Source of the DNA: Bdellovibrionales bacterium RIFOXYD12_FULL_39_22 | GTDB lineage: Bacteria; Bdellovibrionota; Bacteriovoracia; Bacteriovoracales; Bacteriovoracaceae | Length of the DNA: 64,000 nucleotides | Direction: 5' to 3' | Assembly (NCBI GenBank): GCA_001770205.1 | Contig: MEQL01000039.1 | Coordinates: 74,787 to 138,786, forward strand | Shown here: piece by piece, positions 1 through 9,055 of the stretch | Position numbering within the stretch: the first letter of the stretch is position 1 | How the letters are laid out: every line of letters begins with the position of its first letter | Translations under genes and position numbers: made by a program | The notes under the pieces: generated by a model | Seen by the model: only the letters and a program-made list of their open reading frames with translations | Told to the model about the DNA's origin: nothing | Database searches by the model: none

Positions 1-199
1 AAAAATGACGTTGTCACAATCTACTTACTATAAAAATTTATAAGGCATTTTACACCAAAGCGTTAATTCCGTACACAATATCGACAACTTATTTTAATTG
101 AGATGGCCGGATAAATTTGCCTAGTGTAGCTCCTTTGGCAATATGGCCGGTATCATTGATTGAAAGTGTACTTTATTGCAAAGTCGCAATGGAGGATTA
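1..199 (+). other. 5' intergenic region upstream of flgF
   Basis: No gene is visible here. The stretch presumably holds the flagellar operon promoter, but I see no convincing -35/-10, sigma-28 or sigma-54 site. It may begin inside the intergenic space after a gene outside the window. The strong GGAGG at 191-195 is the ribosome binding site for flgF. Confidence 0.4.
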
Positions 200-1078
200 G
201 TGAAAGATATTTGGGTGCCAGTCTCGGGAGCGATTGCTCAACAGCGCAATGTTGATGTTATTGCCAATAATGTTGCCAATATCAATACTCCAGGATTTAA
301 AAAAGATCAGCTAGTGTTCAAAGAATATTTGGCGGCCATGCAAAAAGGTGTTGATGATATTGATCTTCCCCGCAAGGAATGGGCCCCCGGCGATTTTTAT
401 AAAAGTTATGGGGCAGAAAATGGATATGTGGTAGTTGATGGTTCGTATACAATTCATGGGCAAGGAGCACTCAATCCAACGGGAAATTCTTTGGATTTTG
501 GACTGCAGGGCGAAGGAATGTTTGAGATTTTAACTCCGAACGGAGTTCGTTTTTCACGACGTGGAACTTTCTCTATAGACAAAGATGGTACCTTAGTGAC
601 GGAGTTAGGATTTCCCGTCTTGGCAAAAACTAATGCGTTACCGGCCGAAGAAATAACTACTGGCCAGGCAGTCGCCGCAGGAACGGAGTCTCCTCCGACC
701 GATGCTGCTACAAATGCGATAACGCCAGAGATGAGAGCAATTAAACTACCACCAGGAAAAATTTCTGCCAATCAAGAAGGACAACTTTTTGTTGATGGTA
801 ATCAGGTTGGTGAACTTTCAATTATAGAATTTAAAGATATTTATGCACTAAAAAAAGAAGGAAGCAATTTATACATTAATCCAGAGACGGCCAATATAAA
901 GGCCGCTCCAACAAAAACGACAGTCTATCAGGGCTTTGTGGAAGGATCAAATGTTAATGCCATTTCTGAAATGTCTGAGTTGATCAAGGCCAACCGTCAG
1001 TTTGAAAGCGTGATAAGAGCAATTAAGGCCTACGACAGTATGTCTGGTAAGGGTGTCAACGAGATTGGAAAGTTTTAG
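200..1078 (+). CDS. flgF: Flagellar basal-body rod protein FlgF (FlgF/FlgG family)
   Basis: Proximal/distal rod subunit exported by the flagellar type III system. The N-terminus carries the rod-protein signature (VDVIANNVANINTPGFK, about residues 19-35), and the C-terminus has the matching helix (EMSELIKANRQFESVIRAI). I place the start at GTG 200 because GGAGG lies 4 nt upstream and the protein then begins MKDIWVPVSGAIAQQRN, as in the family; an upstream ATG at 176 has no such support. About 292 aa, slightly long, with a Thr/Pro/Ala-rich stretch near residues 150-180. It is the first gene of a run flgF-G-A-H-I, so it is FlgF rather than FlgG by position and similarity. Confidence 0.88.
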   Translation: MKDIWVPVSGAIAQQRNVDVIANNVANINTPGFKKDQLVFKEYLAAMQKGVDDIDLPRKEWAPGDFYKSYGAENGYVVVDGSYTIHGQGALNPTGNSLDFGLQGEGMFEILTPNGVRFSRRGTFSIDKDGTLVTELGFPVLAKTNALPAEEITTGQAVAAGTESPPTDAATNAITPEMRAIKLPPGKISANQEGQLFVDGNQVGELSIIEFKDIYALKKEGSNLYINPETANIKAAPTKTTVYQGFVEGSNVNAISEMSELIKANRQFESVIRAIKAYDSMSGKGVNEIGKF

Positions 1079-1118
1079 AGGACTAGAAGACTAAGATGAT
1101 GAATAAAGGAGAAGGTCT

Positions 1119-1970
1119 ATGATTATGCAGGCACTAAAAGTATTTTTGATAACTTTCTTTTTTTGTCTAGCACTGGACATATATTCGATGACGGCAATAA
1201 ATACTGCGGCCACCGGAATGGCCGCTCAGGAGACTAACGTTAATACTATCTCCAATAATATAGCTAATGTTAATACTACGGGCTTTAAACGTGGCCGGGC
1301 AGAATTTGAAGATTTAATTTATGAAACCCGCAATGAGGCCGGAAGTCGCTCCAGTGGAAACAGCCTTTATAACGTGGGAACACAAATTGGTACTGGCGCT
1401 AGGGTCTCTGCGGTTCGCAACGAGTTTAGTGCGGGAAATCCGCAAGTAACAAACAATCCCTATGATTTGATGATTAGCGGGGAAGGTTTTTTTGGGATTA
1501 TTATGCCTAACAATGAATTGCGCTTCACTCGTGATGGTGCTTTTAGTGCCGATGCCAATGGTATTTTGGTTACCAAACAGGGATATAAAGTTTTTCCAAC
1601 CTTCACTATTCCTCCCAACGCAAAATCAATGTCGATTTCCGAAAACGGAGTGGTGGACATTTATCTCAACGATCAGTTAGAGCCAACTACTCTAGGTGTT
1701 CTTCCTCTCTTTACTTTTATAAATAATGCTGGCCTCAAAGAGAGTGGTGGAAATTTGTATCGTGCCACCCAGTCCAGCGGTGCCCCCATACAGGGAGTTC
1801 CTGGAGAAGGAATTGTGGGGGCCATTATGCAAGGAACACTTGAAACATCCAATGTAAACATTATGACCGAGATGACTAATTTAATTCGGGCGCAACGGGC
1901 CTATGAGATGAATGCCAAGGTAATGGGTGTGGCCGACCAAATGTTACAAACGGCAACGAATATTCGCTAG
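1119..1970 (+). CDS. flgG: Flagellar distal rod protein FlgG
   Basis: Distal rod subunit. Contains the canonical TAATGMAAQETNVNTISNN region and NVNTTGFKRGRAEFEDL, the GEGFF segment, and a typical C-terminus (ETSNVNIMTEMTNLIRAQR...QTATNIR). The ATG at 1119 has AAGGAG at 1107-1112, yet it yields an extra hydrophobic stretch (KVFLITFFFCLALDIYS) before the usual N-terminus. An internal ATG at 1188 would give MTAINTAATGM, much closer to normal, but with a weak ribosome site. Either the extension is real or translation starts at 1188. It sits 40 bp after flgF and 11 bp before flgA. Confidence 0.9.
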   Translation: MIMQALKVFLITFFFCLALDIYSMTAINTAATGMAAQETNVNTISNNIANVNTTGFKRGRAEFEDLIYETRNEAGSRSSGNSLYNVGTQIGTGARVSAVRNEFSAGNPQVTNNPYDLMISGEGFFGIIMPNNELRFTRDGAFSADANGILVTKQGYKVFPTFTIPPNAKSMSISENGVVDIYLNDQLEPTTLGVLPLFTFINNAGLKESGGNLYRATQSSGAPIQGVPGEGIVGAIMQGTLETSNVNIMTEMTNLIRAQRAYEMNAKVMGVADQMLQTATNIR

Positions 1971-1981
1971 AGATATATTTT

Positions 1982-2884
1982 ATGAGATGGTATTTTTTTA
2001 CATTTTTATTACTGACGAATGTTGCAAGTGCGGAAGGACTTAAGGCCTGCACACTTACCACTTATCCTCAGATTTACTATCTCGAGGAAAGTAATATTTT
2101 TGCAAATGAATTAGTAAAAGATAGCAATTGTCCCCTCACCACTCAAGAAATTTTTGCACAGAACATCACAGCACTAAATGGGCCTATTGTAGGAGAGCAT
2201 TTGAAGCGTGCTTTGTATGAAGAGTTAGATGGACAGGAGATAACTTTTTTCCCTGAGGAATTTAAGGTTTTTTCACTGGAAAAAAAATTGGCCACCTTGT
2301 TGACGCTGCCTAATGGTTGGAGTTTAAGCAAGCTTACGCTACTAGATGGTAGAAAACATTTGTTTTTAAATAACAATCAACAATTATCGGTCAGTTGTAA
2401 TAATTGCACACAATTGGGAGAGAAAAATCTCCATCTTACGGTGCGAGATATAATATCGGGAGAAAGCAGTTCTTTTTGGGCCAGCGCGACGATAATGGCC
2501 AGAACACCGATATATGTGGCGGCCCATAATTTATCGGTTACAAATGAGGCCCTTTCAGAAAAAGATCTTCAAAAGGCCTTCATAGAAGCTGTAAATCCAG
2601 AACAATATACTTGGGAAACAGACCAGCTTGCCTACTATAAAATTAATCATTCCATTGTGGCCGGAACTCCTATTAAACGTTCCGACCTATCCCCCTTAGT
2701 CCTTGTTACTCCTGGTGTGCCTGCGGAGGTAATCTTTATTAGCAACAGCATTAGAATTACCGGAAAAGCTCTTCCAACTTCTCGTGGACAGTGGGGAGAG
2801 AGCGTGAAAATGATTAATGAAAAAAACAGGAAAACTATCATTGGTAAAGTGATAGATTTTAACAAGGTTTTAGTTGAGTTATGA
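1982..2884 (+). CDS. flgA: Flagellar P-ring assembly chaperone FlgA
   Basis: Periplasmic chaperone for P-ring (FlgI) assembly. An N-terminal Sec signal peptide (MRWYFFTFLLLTNVASA) is followed by a divergent middle with several cysteines, including a CNNC motif. The C-terminal third matches the SAF-like FlgA domain (GTPIKRSDLSPLVL, then GKALPTSRGQWGESVKM and a terminal KTIIGKVIDF stretch). About 300 aa, longer than enterobacterial FlgA but common outside that group. It overlaps flgH by 4 bp (ATGA-type junction), indicating translational coupling. Confidence 0.87.
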   Translation: MRWYFFTFLLLTNVASAEGLKACTLTTYPQIYYLEESNIFANELVKDSNCPLTTQEIFAQNITALNGPIVGEHLKRALYEELDGQEITFFPEEFKVFSLEKKLATLLTLPNGWSLSKLTLLDGRKHLFLNNNQQLSVSCNNCTQLGEKNLHLTVRDIISGESSSFWASATIMARTPIYVAAHNLSVTNEALSEKDLQKAFIEAVNPEQYTWETDQLAYYKINHSIVAGTPIKRSDLSPLVLVTPGVPAEVIFISNSIRITGKALPTSRGQWGESVKMINEKNRKTIIGKVIDFNKVLVEL

Positions 2885-3732
2885 AAAAGATGATTGTAAA
2901 AGTTTGGCCCCAGATTCTTTTGTTAGCATTTCTTTTTTCTCTTGTTTCTTGCGCAGGATATATGGAAAACATGTATCGTCAATTTGATGAAGACGAGGCC
3001 CGTGCCAACACTACTTCGCAAGATCAGTTTGATCGTTATCGTCAAGGAGATGCCGCCAATAAAGAAGATGACGCAATGTTTTTGCGCAAGTCAATGAAAA
3101 CTAATCGTGGAAATGGCCCAGGGCCGGTGACAACCAGTACTCGGCCGGTGTTGCCACCGACGGTGCAACGCGAGTATGTTCCGGCCCGGCCGGCGGTAAA
3201 AAAGCGAATCACCTCTAAAGATCTCAATGATAATGATAATTCAGGAAGTTTATGGGGAGGGACGCAATCATCTTCTGAAGGCTTTTTATTTTCCGTTGAT
3301 ACACGCAAAAAAGTGGGAGACATCGTTTTAATTAACGTTTTGGCCATAATGAAAGCAGAAATTACTATGGAATTAAAAAAAGCATTTCCGCTAGAAGAAC
3401 CTCCGCCTGAAGTAGTCGATCCTAATAAACCCGCCGATAATCCTAATGCTTCTCCGGAAGATCCAACAGCTAAGAAAAAAGAGGTGGCAAAACCAAAGGC
3501 CGCCAAAGAAGAGGATAATGCAGTAGCAGACATTAGAGACCGAATTTCAGGCATTATCGTAGAAGAAATTAGTGCCGAACATATATTGATAAAAGGTCGA
3601 CGCATGGTTTTCTTTCGTGGAGGCAAGCGCAATGTAGAAGTGCAGGCATTGGTTTCCCGGAAAGATATTGCGGAAGACGATTCAATAAACTCAGATAAAA
3701 TTTTGGAGTCAACGATAACGATTATCCAGTAA
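2881..3732 (+). CDS. flgH: Flagellar L-ring lipoprotein FlgH
   Basis: Outer-membrane ring of the flagellar basal body. The lipoprotein signal peptide ends in a lipobox (SLVSC, Cys about residue 24). The L-ring signature SLWGG...GFLFSVDTRKKVGDIVLINV begins near residue 123, and the C-terminal GRRMVFFRGGKRNVEVQ region is intact. Odd: a Pro/Ala/Lys/Glu-rich insert (about residues 170-215) lies inside the usual FlgH fold, making the protein 283 aa rather than about 230. Start overlaps flgA; flgI follows after 14 bp. Confidence 0.9.
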   Translation: MKKMIVKVWPQILLLAFLFSLVSCAGYMENMYRQFDEDEARANTTSQDQFDRYRQGDAANKEDDAMFLRKSMKTNRGNGPGPVTTSTRPVLPPTVQREYVPARPAVKKRITSKDLNDNDNSGSLWGGTQSSSEGFLFSVDTRKKVGDIVLINVLAIMKAEITMELKKAFPLEEPPPEVVDPNKPADNPNASPEDPTAKKKEVAKPKAAKEEDNAVADIRDRISGIIVEEISAEHILIKGRRMVFFRGGKRNVEVQALVSRKDIAEDDSINSDKILESTITIIQ

Positions 3733-3746
3733 GAGAAGGTAGATTT

Positions 3747-4799
3747 ATGAATAAAATTTTTATTACCACAATGATCATGGCCACCCTACTATTTAGCAGT
3801 TCGCTTTACTCAGAACCAAGTCGACTAAAAGATTTGGTCACCGTTAAAGGAGTGCGCAGTAATTCGATTATTGGATATGGACTCGTTATTGGCCTCAATG
3901 GAACCGGAGATGGTGGCGGAGAAATTACCAATACTGCCCTTTCGCGCATGTTTCAAAAACTAGGTCTGAATGCCCAAAAAGAGATTGTTTCCAAAAATGT
4001 TGCTTCTGTAATTATCACAGCAGATCTTAAACCTTTTGCACGTATTGGCCAAAAATTAGATGTAACAGTTTCTTCTATTGGTGATGCTGGCTCGTTGGCC
4101 GGAGGTACTCTGCTAATTACTCCTTTGAAAGGAGGCGATGGAAATATTTATGCCGTGGCCAGCGGGGCCATTTCCATTGGGGGATTGGATAAAGGAAAGA
4201 AATTCCCTACAACTGGTGTAATTCCTGGTGGTGCTATTGTTGAAAAAGAGATTGATTTAAATTTTGATGAAAAAAAATCATTACGCTTATCACTTAACAA
4301 TCCGGATTTTACCACTGCGGCACGAGTAGAAGTAGTAATCAATCAGGAGTTGGGGGGGAAGTTTGCTATTGCCAGAGATGCAACTACAGTTGATCTGATT
4401 ATTCCGGATAGTTATCAAAATGACGTAGTAAAATTAATGGCCATTGTAGAAAATTTTAAAGTTAACAGCGATGCTGTTGCCAAAATTGTAATTAATGAAA
4501 AAACAGGAACCATTGTGGCCGGAGGAGAGGTTGTTTTAAAAGAAGTGGCCATTGCGCATGGGGATTTGAGCATAGAAATTGGTGGTAACATCGAAGGTGA
4601 CAGCGGAGAGAGTGGCGGTGGAGGAAAAAAAGATTCTGCCAGTGGACTTAGTCGATTCTATTTTGTGGAACAAAAAACCACACTCAAAGATTTAGTTAAG
4701 GCCCTTAATGCTTATGGGGCAACGCCAGAAGATTTGATTTCTATTTTTCAAGCATTAAAGCGAAATGGCTCACTCATTGGTGAGATTGAACTGATCTAG
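3747..4799 (+). CDS. flgI: Flagellar P-ring protein FlgI
   Basis: Periplasmic P-ring subunit surrounding the rod. Signal peptide at residues 1-22, then the invariant start of mature FlgI (RLKDLVTVKGVRSNSIIGYG) and the GLNGTGDGG motif. Internal motifs such as ARIGQKLDVTVSSIGDAGSLAGGTL and the C-terminal TLKDLVKALNAYGATPEDLISIFQALK are family-typical. 350 aa is the usual length; a short Gly/Ser-rich insert occurs near residue 285. Probably the last gene of the flgF-I transcript, since a hairpin and a 325-bp gap follow. Confidence 0.95.
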   Translation: MNKIFITTMIMATLLFSSSLYSEPSRLKDLVTVKGVRSNSIIGYGLVIGLNGTGDGGGEITNTALSRMFQKLGLNAQKEIVSKNVASVIITADLKPFARIGQKLDVTVSSIGDAGSLAGGTLLITPLKGGDGNIYAVASGAISIGGLDKGKKFPTTGVIPGGAIVEKEIDLNFDEKKSLRLSLNNPDFTTAARVEVVINQELGGKFAIARDATTVDLIIPDSYQNDVVKLMAIVENFKVNSDAVAKIVINEKTGTIVAGGEVVLKEVAIAHGDLSIEIGGNIEGDSGESGGGGKKDSASGLSRFYFVEQKTTLKDLVKALNAYGATPEDLISIFQALKRNGSLIGEIELI

Positions 4800-4839
4800 T
4801 CTATCTCTTTGAAGATCTGTGCTATGTAAAAATTGGTCA

Positions 4840-4876
4840 CTGCAAAAACAGCAACCCCCCTTTTCTGTTTTTACAG
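4840..4876 (+). terminator. Hairpin after flgI, possible transcription terminator
   Basis: Arms CTGCAAAAACAG (4840-4851) and CTGTTTTTACAG (4865-4876) pair over 12 bp with one mismatch around a 13-nt loop. No clear U tract follows, so it may attenuate or stabilise the flgI transcript end rather than act as a strong intrinsic terminator. Confidence 0.4.
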
Positions 4877-5124
4877 TAATAGCATGTCGATCTATCTTTA
4901 TCTTAAAAAATTCTGGAATTGACCTCCGAACTATTTTTGACAAAAACCATCGTGTATTTTGCGTAAAAAGGTGGATATAACATATCGGAAAAAGTGAATT
5001 GATCTAAGCGATAGGTTATTTTTACATCCCTAGCATTTTATTCCCTTTCTATGTTACAATTTTAACTGTTGGCAAAGGCCATATCTGATTATGAATAGAT
5101 CAGATTAAAATCTAGGATGGAAAA
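4877..5124. other. Intergenic stretch between flgI and flgJ
   Basis: No gene is visible between the flgI hairpin and flgJ. A TTGACA occurs at 4937-4942 but lacks a good -10 at proper spacing. A promoter for the flgJ-flgM-flgN-flgK-flgL group is expected here but cannot be placed with confidence. Confidence 0.4.
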
Positions 5125-5586
5125 GTGATTGAAGAAACGGGCCCCGTTAAATTCAAGATTTATGGACAGCAACAAGCGATTGCTAATCGTCAGCGGGCCG
5201 ATGATACCCAATACATTCCTGATGAGTATAAAGCGTTTGCTCGTGATCAGGAAAAACAATTTGTACAAATGATGCTTGAGCAAATGAATAATTCTGTTCC
5301 TAAAAATGGATTAGGATTGGAAGGAGAAAATGGTGGAGATAATTCAGCAATGAATTACTATAACTCAATTCTAACTTCTGAACATGCCGATGTTATGAGT
5401 AAAAAAGATGGAGGACTAGGAGTGCAGAAAATGATTTTAGATCAACTCTATCCGCATTCCAGACGCAATCCAATTGCATATAATGCGTATTTAGAACAAA
5501 AAAATCAAATGGCAGAGGGCCGCGCCCACGCGCGCGCAGCATCATCAAGGGCACTGCAAAATGCCAAGGGAGTAGCTAATGAATAA
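5125..5586 (+). CDS. flgJ: Flagellar rod-cap protein, FlgJ N-terminal domain only
   Basis: Rod-binding domain protein that caps the growing rod. Residues 35-110 carry the domain: DQEKQFVQMMLEQM, then a YYNSILTSEHADVMSKKDGGLGVQKMIL-type ending, the conserved GGLG motif of the family. There is no C-terminal peptidoglycan hydrolase domain, as is normal outside gamma- and betaproteobacteria, so another enzyme must open the wall for the rod. Start is GTG 5125 with an upstream purine-rich GGATGG. The C-terminus is rich in Ala/Arg. It overlaps flgM by 8 bp. Confidence 0.8.
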   Translation: MIEETGPVKFKIYGQQQAIANRQRADDTQYIPDEYKAFARDQEKQFVQMMLEQMNNSVPKNGLGLEGENGGDNSAMNYYNSILTSEHADVMSKKDGGLGVQKMILDQLYPHSRRNPIAYNAYLEQKNQMAEGRAHARAASSRALQNAKGVANE

Positions 5587-5908
5587 CGTCGAAAATTCAA
5601 CCTCGAAATCGCCTTTTTTTCCCAATCAAAAACCGGCCGATCGCCCGGAAAAAGTTCGTCGGAATATTTTACCAACGAATGATCCGGCCAGAAAAATAAA
5701 GATCGATGAAATGGCCAAGCGAGATGCCAAGGTAGATATCGCTGATGCAGTAAAAGATTTTTCACGAATAAAGAGTGCAGTTGATGCGGCCCCAGAAATA
5801 GACAATAGCGCAAAGATTGCCAAGCTAAAGGCCGAAATTAAAAATGGTACATACAATATAGACTACGATGCCGTGGCCGATAAATTATTGGAGAGCGAAT
5901 ACTACTAA
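5579..5908 (+). CDS. flgM: Anti-sigma-28 factor FlgM
   Basis: Small inhibitor of the flagellar sigma factor FliA, exported once the hook is complete. The C-terminal half shows the FlgM pattern: VDIADAVKDFSRIKSAVDAAPEID, then KIAKLKAEIKNGTYNIDYDAVADKLLE. The N-terminal half is Pro/Lys-rich and probably disordered, as usual. 109 aa. It overlaps flgJ and is followed 17 bp later by the FlgN-like gene. A sigma-28-like promoter before motA in this window fits a FliA-FlgM switch. Confidence 0.88.
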   Translation: MNNVENSTSKSPFFPNQKPADRPEKVRRNILPTNDPARKIKIDEMAKRDAKVDIADAVKDFSRIKSAVDAAPEIDNSAKIAKLKAEIKNGTYNIDYDAVADKLLESEYY

Positions 5909-5925
5909 TTCGCAGGCAAAAGTGA

Positions 5926-6483
5926 GTGATGAGTATGGAAATTAATAAAAAGAAAATGGAAAAGTTGGAGCTTTTTTATTTTCAAATAACTGATCTTTGG
6001 AAACAGCTTTGTGAAGAACACTCCCGACTTTTTGATTTGACGGGGGATGAATATTCTGTGCTTTTGGCCAGCAATCTTGATGAACTCGATGTGATTGTAG
6101 AAAAAAAAATGCAGCTTACTACCAAGATCAATCATTTAGAAAGTGTACGGCTTGATGTTATGAATCGACTTAATGAGGCCATCCATTCTGGCGAGGTGGC
6201 GGGAGAGACAGAGGTTAAGAGTGTTGCCGATCTTTTAAGGATAATGGCCGATTTTGAAAAAATTAATAATCAAAATCATCTTTTCCGCTTTAATAGAATT
6301 TTAATCGACATTATTGAAAAGATTAAAGAGCAAAATAAAAAAAATCAGATGTTTATTAATAAAGCACTGCTTTCTTTACGACAAATTCGTGAGGATGTTA
6401 CGGGAACAAAAAGTTACACCACCTACAACGCACGAGGTATTCCTAAACAGGAAAAAGAAGTGGGAAAAAACCATAAGCAGTAA
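5926..6483 (+). CDS. flgN: FlgN-like chaperone for hook-filament junction proteins
   Basis: Predicted cytoplasmic chaperone of FlgK and FlgL. It is almost entirely helical with charged heptads, contains VLLASNLDELDVIVEKKMQL typical of FlgN, and ends with the YNARG motif and a basic tail. Sequence identity in this family is low, so the call rests on size (185 aa), helical pattern and its place between flgM and flgK. The start is uncertain: GTG 5926, ATG 5929 and ATG 5935 are all in frame with weak ribosome sites. Confidence 0.75.
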   Translation: MMSMEINKKKMEKLELFYFQITDLWKQLCEEHSRLFDLTGDEYSVLLASNLDELDVIVEKKMQLTTKINHLESVRLDVMNRLNEAIHSGEVAGETEVKSVADLLRIMADFEKINNQNHLFRFNRILIDIIEKIKEQNKKNQMFINKALLSLRQIREDVTGTKSYTTYNARGIPKQEKEVGKNHKQ

Positions 6484-6517
6484 AGTGTAAGATGCGTTAT
6501 GACCAAGGAGGGCGAAA

Positions 6518-7984
6518 TTGCCTGATGTACTTAATATAGGGTTGTCTGGGTTGTCGGCGGCCAAAAAGGGCATCGAAACTACCAGTCATAACTTGGCAAA
6601 CGCGAATACGGAAGGTTATTCCCGCCAGCGTATAAATCAAACAACTAACACCCCCGTTACGCAAAGTGGATTAATTCATGGCACCGGGGTGCGCGTTGTG
6701 GATGTTAATCGTATCCATGATCCTTTTTTAGAAAAAAAATTAACTTCTACGATCTCTGCACATGAGTATTTTAAAGAGCGCAATGTGCAGATGGAGCAGT
6801 TGGAAAATATTTTTAATGAGGTCAATGGCGAAGGAATGAATCAACTTTTGAATAAGTTTTATAACTCCTTTCGCGATCTGGCCAATCAACCGGAAAATGA
6901 AACGGTGCGCTCAGTGGTACGAGATGGAACCCGTTTGATCATTCAAGATTTTCATCGTATGCGCGAAACTCTAAACGCCATGGCCACGGGGATTGATGGC
7001 AAAGTCACCAATGAGATCACCAGTATTAATCAGATCTCTTCACATCTGGCGGCCTTGAATAAGAAAATTGCAGAGCTGGAGGCCAATGGCCAAGAGACTG
7101 GAGATTTGCGAGATCAGCGCGATCTGGGAGTGCGAGAACTGGCAAAGTCTTTTAATATTTCAACCTATGCTGATGAAAAAAATAAGTTTGTAGTATTTGC
7201 CAAGGGAGTTGGCCCACTAGTTATTGGCGGTATCTCTCAGGAGTTGAAAGTAGGAAAACTTGCCAAGGCCGATTCTGCCAACAATATGGATGGCTCGGTG
7301 GAAATTTTCGTCGAAGGTCGGCCCAATTTTCCAATAAGTGGAAAATTTTCGGGAGGAATTGTCTCTTCTTTGCTTATTGCTCGCAATGAAGATATTTTCA
7401 AATTACAAAATAAAATTGACTCTATCGCCTATGACTTTATAAATACCGTTAATGCGATTCATCGCCGCGGATTTATTAATCGTCCTATTGAAATGGATGC
7501 CGAGGGAAATCCTATTGAACGCAATGGTTCTCCCGTAACCGGAATTAATTTTTTCAAACATCTTGATAGTCGAGAGAATGCTTCAGCACTTATTGATTTT
7601 AGTGAGGCAGTAAAAGATGATATAAACAACATTGCCACGGCCTTGGAACCAAATAGTCCGGGGGACAATCGTATCGCTTTGGCCATTTCAAAATTACAAC
7701 ACGAAAAAATTTTAAATGATGGTAATTCTACTTTGGAAGAAGAGTATCTCTCTGTAATTGGAAACATAGGACTGGAGACCGGCAAGGCCAAAATTGATAG
7801 CGAACATACTGAGGGGTTATTGGCCCAAACCCAGGCCATTAAAGATCGCCTCTCCGGCGTCTCCATCGATGAAGAAACGGCCAATCTGATTCGCTATCAA
7901 CACTCCTTTGAAGCATCAGCAAAAGTGCTAAATACTGTGGATAAAATGTTTGAAACTGTTTTAGGCCTTGGTGGCAGAGGTTAA
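6518..7984 (+). CDS. flgK: Flagellar hook-filament junction protein FlgK (HAP1)
   Basis: First hook-associated protein. N-terminus VLNIGLSGLSAAKKGIETTSHNLANANTEGY and C-terminus (EETANLIRYQHSFEASAKVLNTVDKMFE) are diagnostic. 488 aa, normal for compact FlgK. The start is TTG at 6518 with a perfect AAGGAGG ending 5 nt upstream; the nearby ATG (6525) is out of frame. flgL follows after 9 bp. Confidence 0.95.
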   Translation: MPDVLNIGLSGLSAAKKGIETTSHNLANANTEGYSRQRINQTTNTPVTQSGLIHGTGVRVVDVNRIHDPFLEKKLTSTISAHEYFKERNVQMEQLENIFNEVNGEGMNQLLNKFYNSFRDLANQPENETVRSVVRDGTRLIIQDFHRMRETLNAMATGIDGKVTNEITSINQISSHLAALNKKIAELEANGQETGDLRDQRDLGVRELAKSFNISTYADEKNKFVVFAKGVGPLVIGGISQELKVGKLAKADSANNMDGSVEIFVEGRPNFPISGKFSGGIVSSLLIARNEDIFKLQNKIDSIAYDFINTVNAIHRRGFINRPIEMDAEGNPIERNGSPVTGINFFKHLDSRENASALIDFSEAVKDDINNIATALEPNSPGDNRIALAISKLQHEKILNDGNSTLEEEYLSVIGNIGLETGKAKIDSEHTEGLLAQTQAIKDRLSGVSIDEETANLIRYQHSFEASAKVLNTVDKMFETVLGLGGRG

Positions 7985-7993
7985 GGACAATAA

Positions 7994-9055
7994 ATGACCA
8001 GAGTATCTGAAAATAGCAATATGGCCGCAGTAAACTTGTCCATCAACAAGGCCAAAAGCAAATTGGAAAATTTGCAAATGAAAGGCGCTAGCCTGAAAGA
8101 GGTCAATCGTCCTTCTGATAATCCGATTGGAAGCGTGGAAGCTCTAAGTATTGGATCAATCACTGGTGATAATGAACAATATTTGAAAAATATTAATCAT
8201 GCTCTTATGCAGTTAAATATTTCCGAGAGCACCTTGGAGCAATTAACCGAAGTTATGGTCAAGGCCAAGGAAATGGCAGTCGGCCAGGCCTCCGATTTTT
8301 ATGACGAAAAAATTCGCAAAAATGTGGTAATGGAGATAACGCAACTGCGCAATCAGGCCTTGGCCTTGGCCAATCAACGCCTGGGCCCACGCTTTATTTT
8401 TGGTGGCCACTCCACCCTAAAACCGCCTTTTGATAAAGATGGTAACTATCTCGGAGATTCCGGAAAAATTAATTTGGAAGTTGCCAAAGATCTTTTTGTT
8501 CCAATAAATGTTCCCGGCAATGAGGTCTTTTTTTCTGCTGAAAAAAACAGTTCTCGCATTGAAAGTCCGATGAAGGATATTCCAGAAATTCATCGTGGAA
8601 AACCGGCAATCGAAGAGGAAAAATTTAATGAGGAGCTTCCGCCAGAAGAAAGCGTTGAAGTTTCTCGAGAGTTAGCATCGGTAAAAATTAATAACGATTT
8701 GGATAAAGATTTTGCGGCCCGTAATAATATTTTTTCCCAACTCTCTTCTTTCATTGCCGCACTAGAAAATAATGACACCAAAGTAATTCAATCCTTGCTA
8801 GAAGGTTTTGATGAGAGCATCAGTCGTCTAATTACCATCCGCACTAAAATTGGTTCTTTACATAGTTCTGTACAAATTGCGAAAAATGGCATCGAAGGCC
8901 AAAATCTCCAACTAGCAGAGAAAAAAAGCTTACTTCTAGACGCAGATATTGCTGAAGTTTTCTCCGATTTGACAAAACAGCAACAAGTTTTAAAAACTAC
9001 CTACAACTCCAGCAAAGGCCTAATAAATCAGACACTTCTAGATTTTATCCGCTAG
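7994..9055 (+). CDS. flgL: Flagellar hook-filament junction protein FlgL (HAP3)
   Basis: Second junction protein, flagellin-like. The N-terminal helix (MTRVSENSN...NLSINKAKSKLENLQ) and VNRPSDNPIG motif, the EMAVGQASDFYD segment and the C-terminal flagellin-type helix (LSDLTKQQQVLKTTYNSSKGLINQTLLDFI) identify it. 353 aa, with an acidic Glu/Pro-rich stretch near residues 205-225. It ends the flgJ-flgL gene group; csrA begins 139 bp further on. Confidence 0.93.
   Translation: MTRVSENSNMAAVNLSINKAKSKLENLQMKGASLKEVNRPSDNPIGSVEALSIGSITGDNEQYLKNINHALMQLNISESTLEQLTEVMVKAKEMAVGQASDFYDEKIRKNVVMEITQLRNQALALANQRLGPRFIFGGHSTLKPPFDKDGNYLGDSGKINLEVAKDLFVPINVPGNEVFFSAEKNSSRIESPMKDIPEIHRGKPAIEEEKFNEELPPEESVEVSRELASVKINNDLDKDFAARNNIFSQLSSFIAALENNDTKVIQSLLEGFDESISRLITIRTKIGSLHSSVQIAKNGIEGQNLQLAEKKSLLLDADIAEVFSDLTKQQQVLKTTYNSSKGLINQTLLDFIR

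Noticed and set aside
3042-3632. Long open frame on the minus strand opposite flgH
   Set aside because: It is a shadow of the flgH reading frame; the composition is Ser/Leu low-complexity, with no ribosome site and no homology.
4937-4965. TTGACA as a -35 for the flgJ group
   Set aside because: No acceptable -10 at 16-18 bp; too weak to call a promoter.
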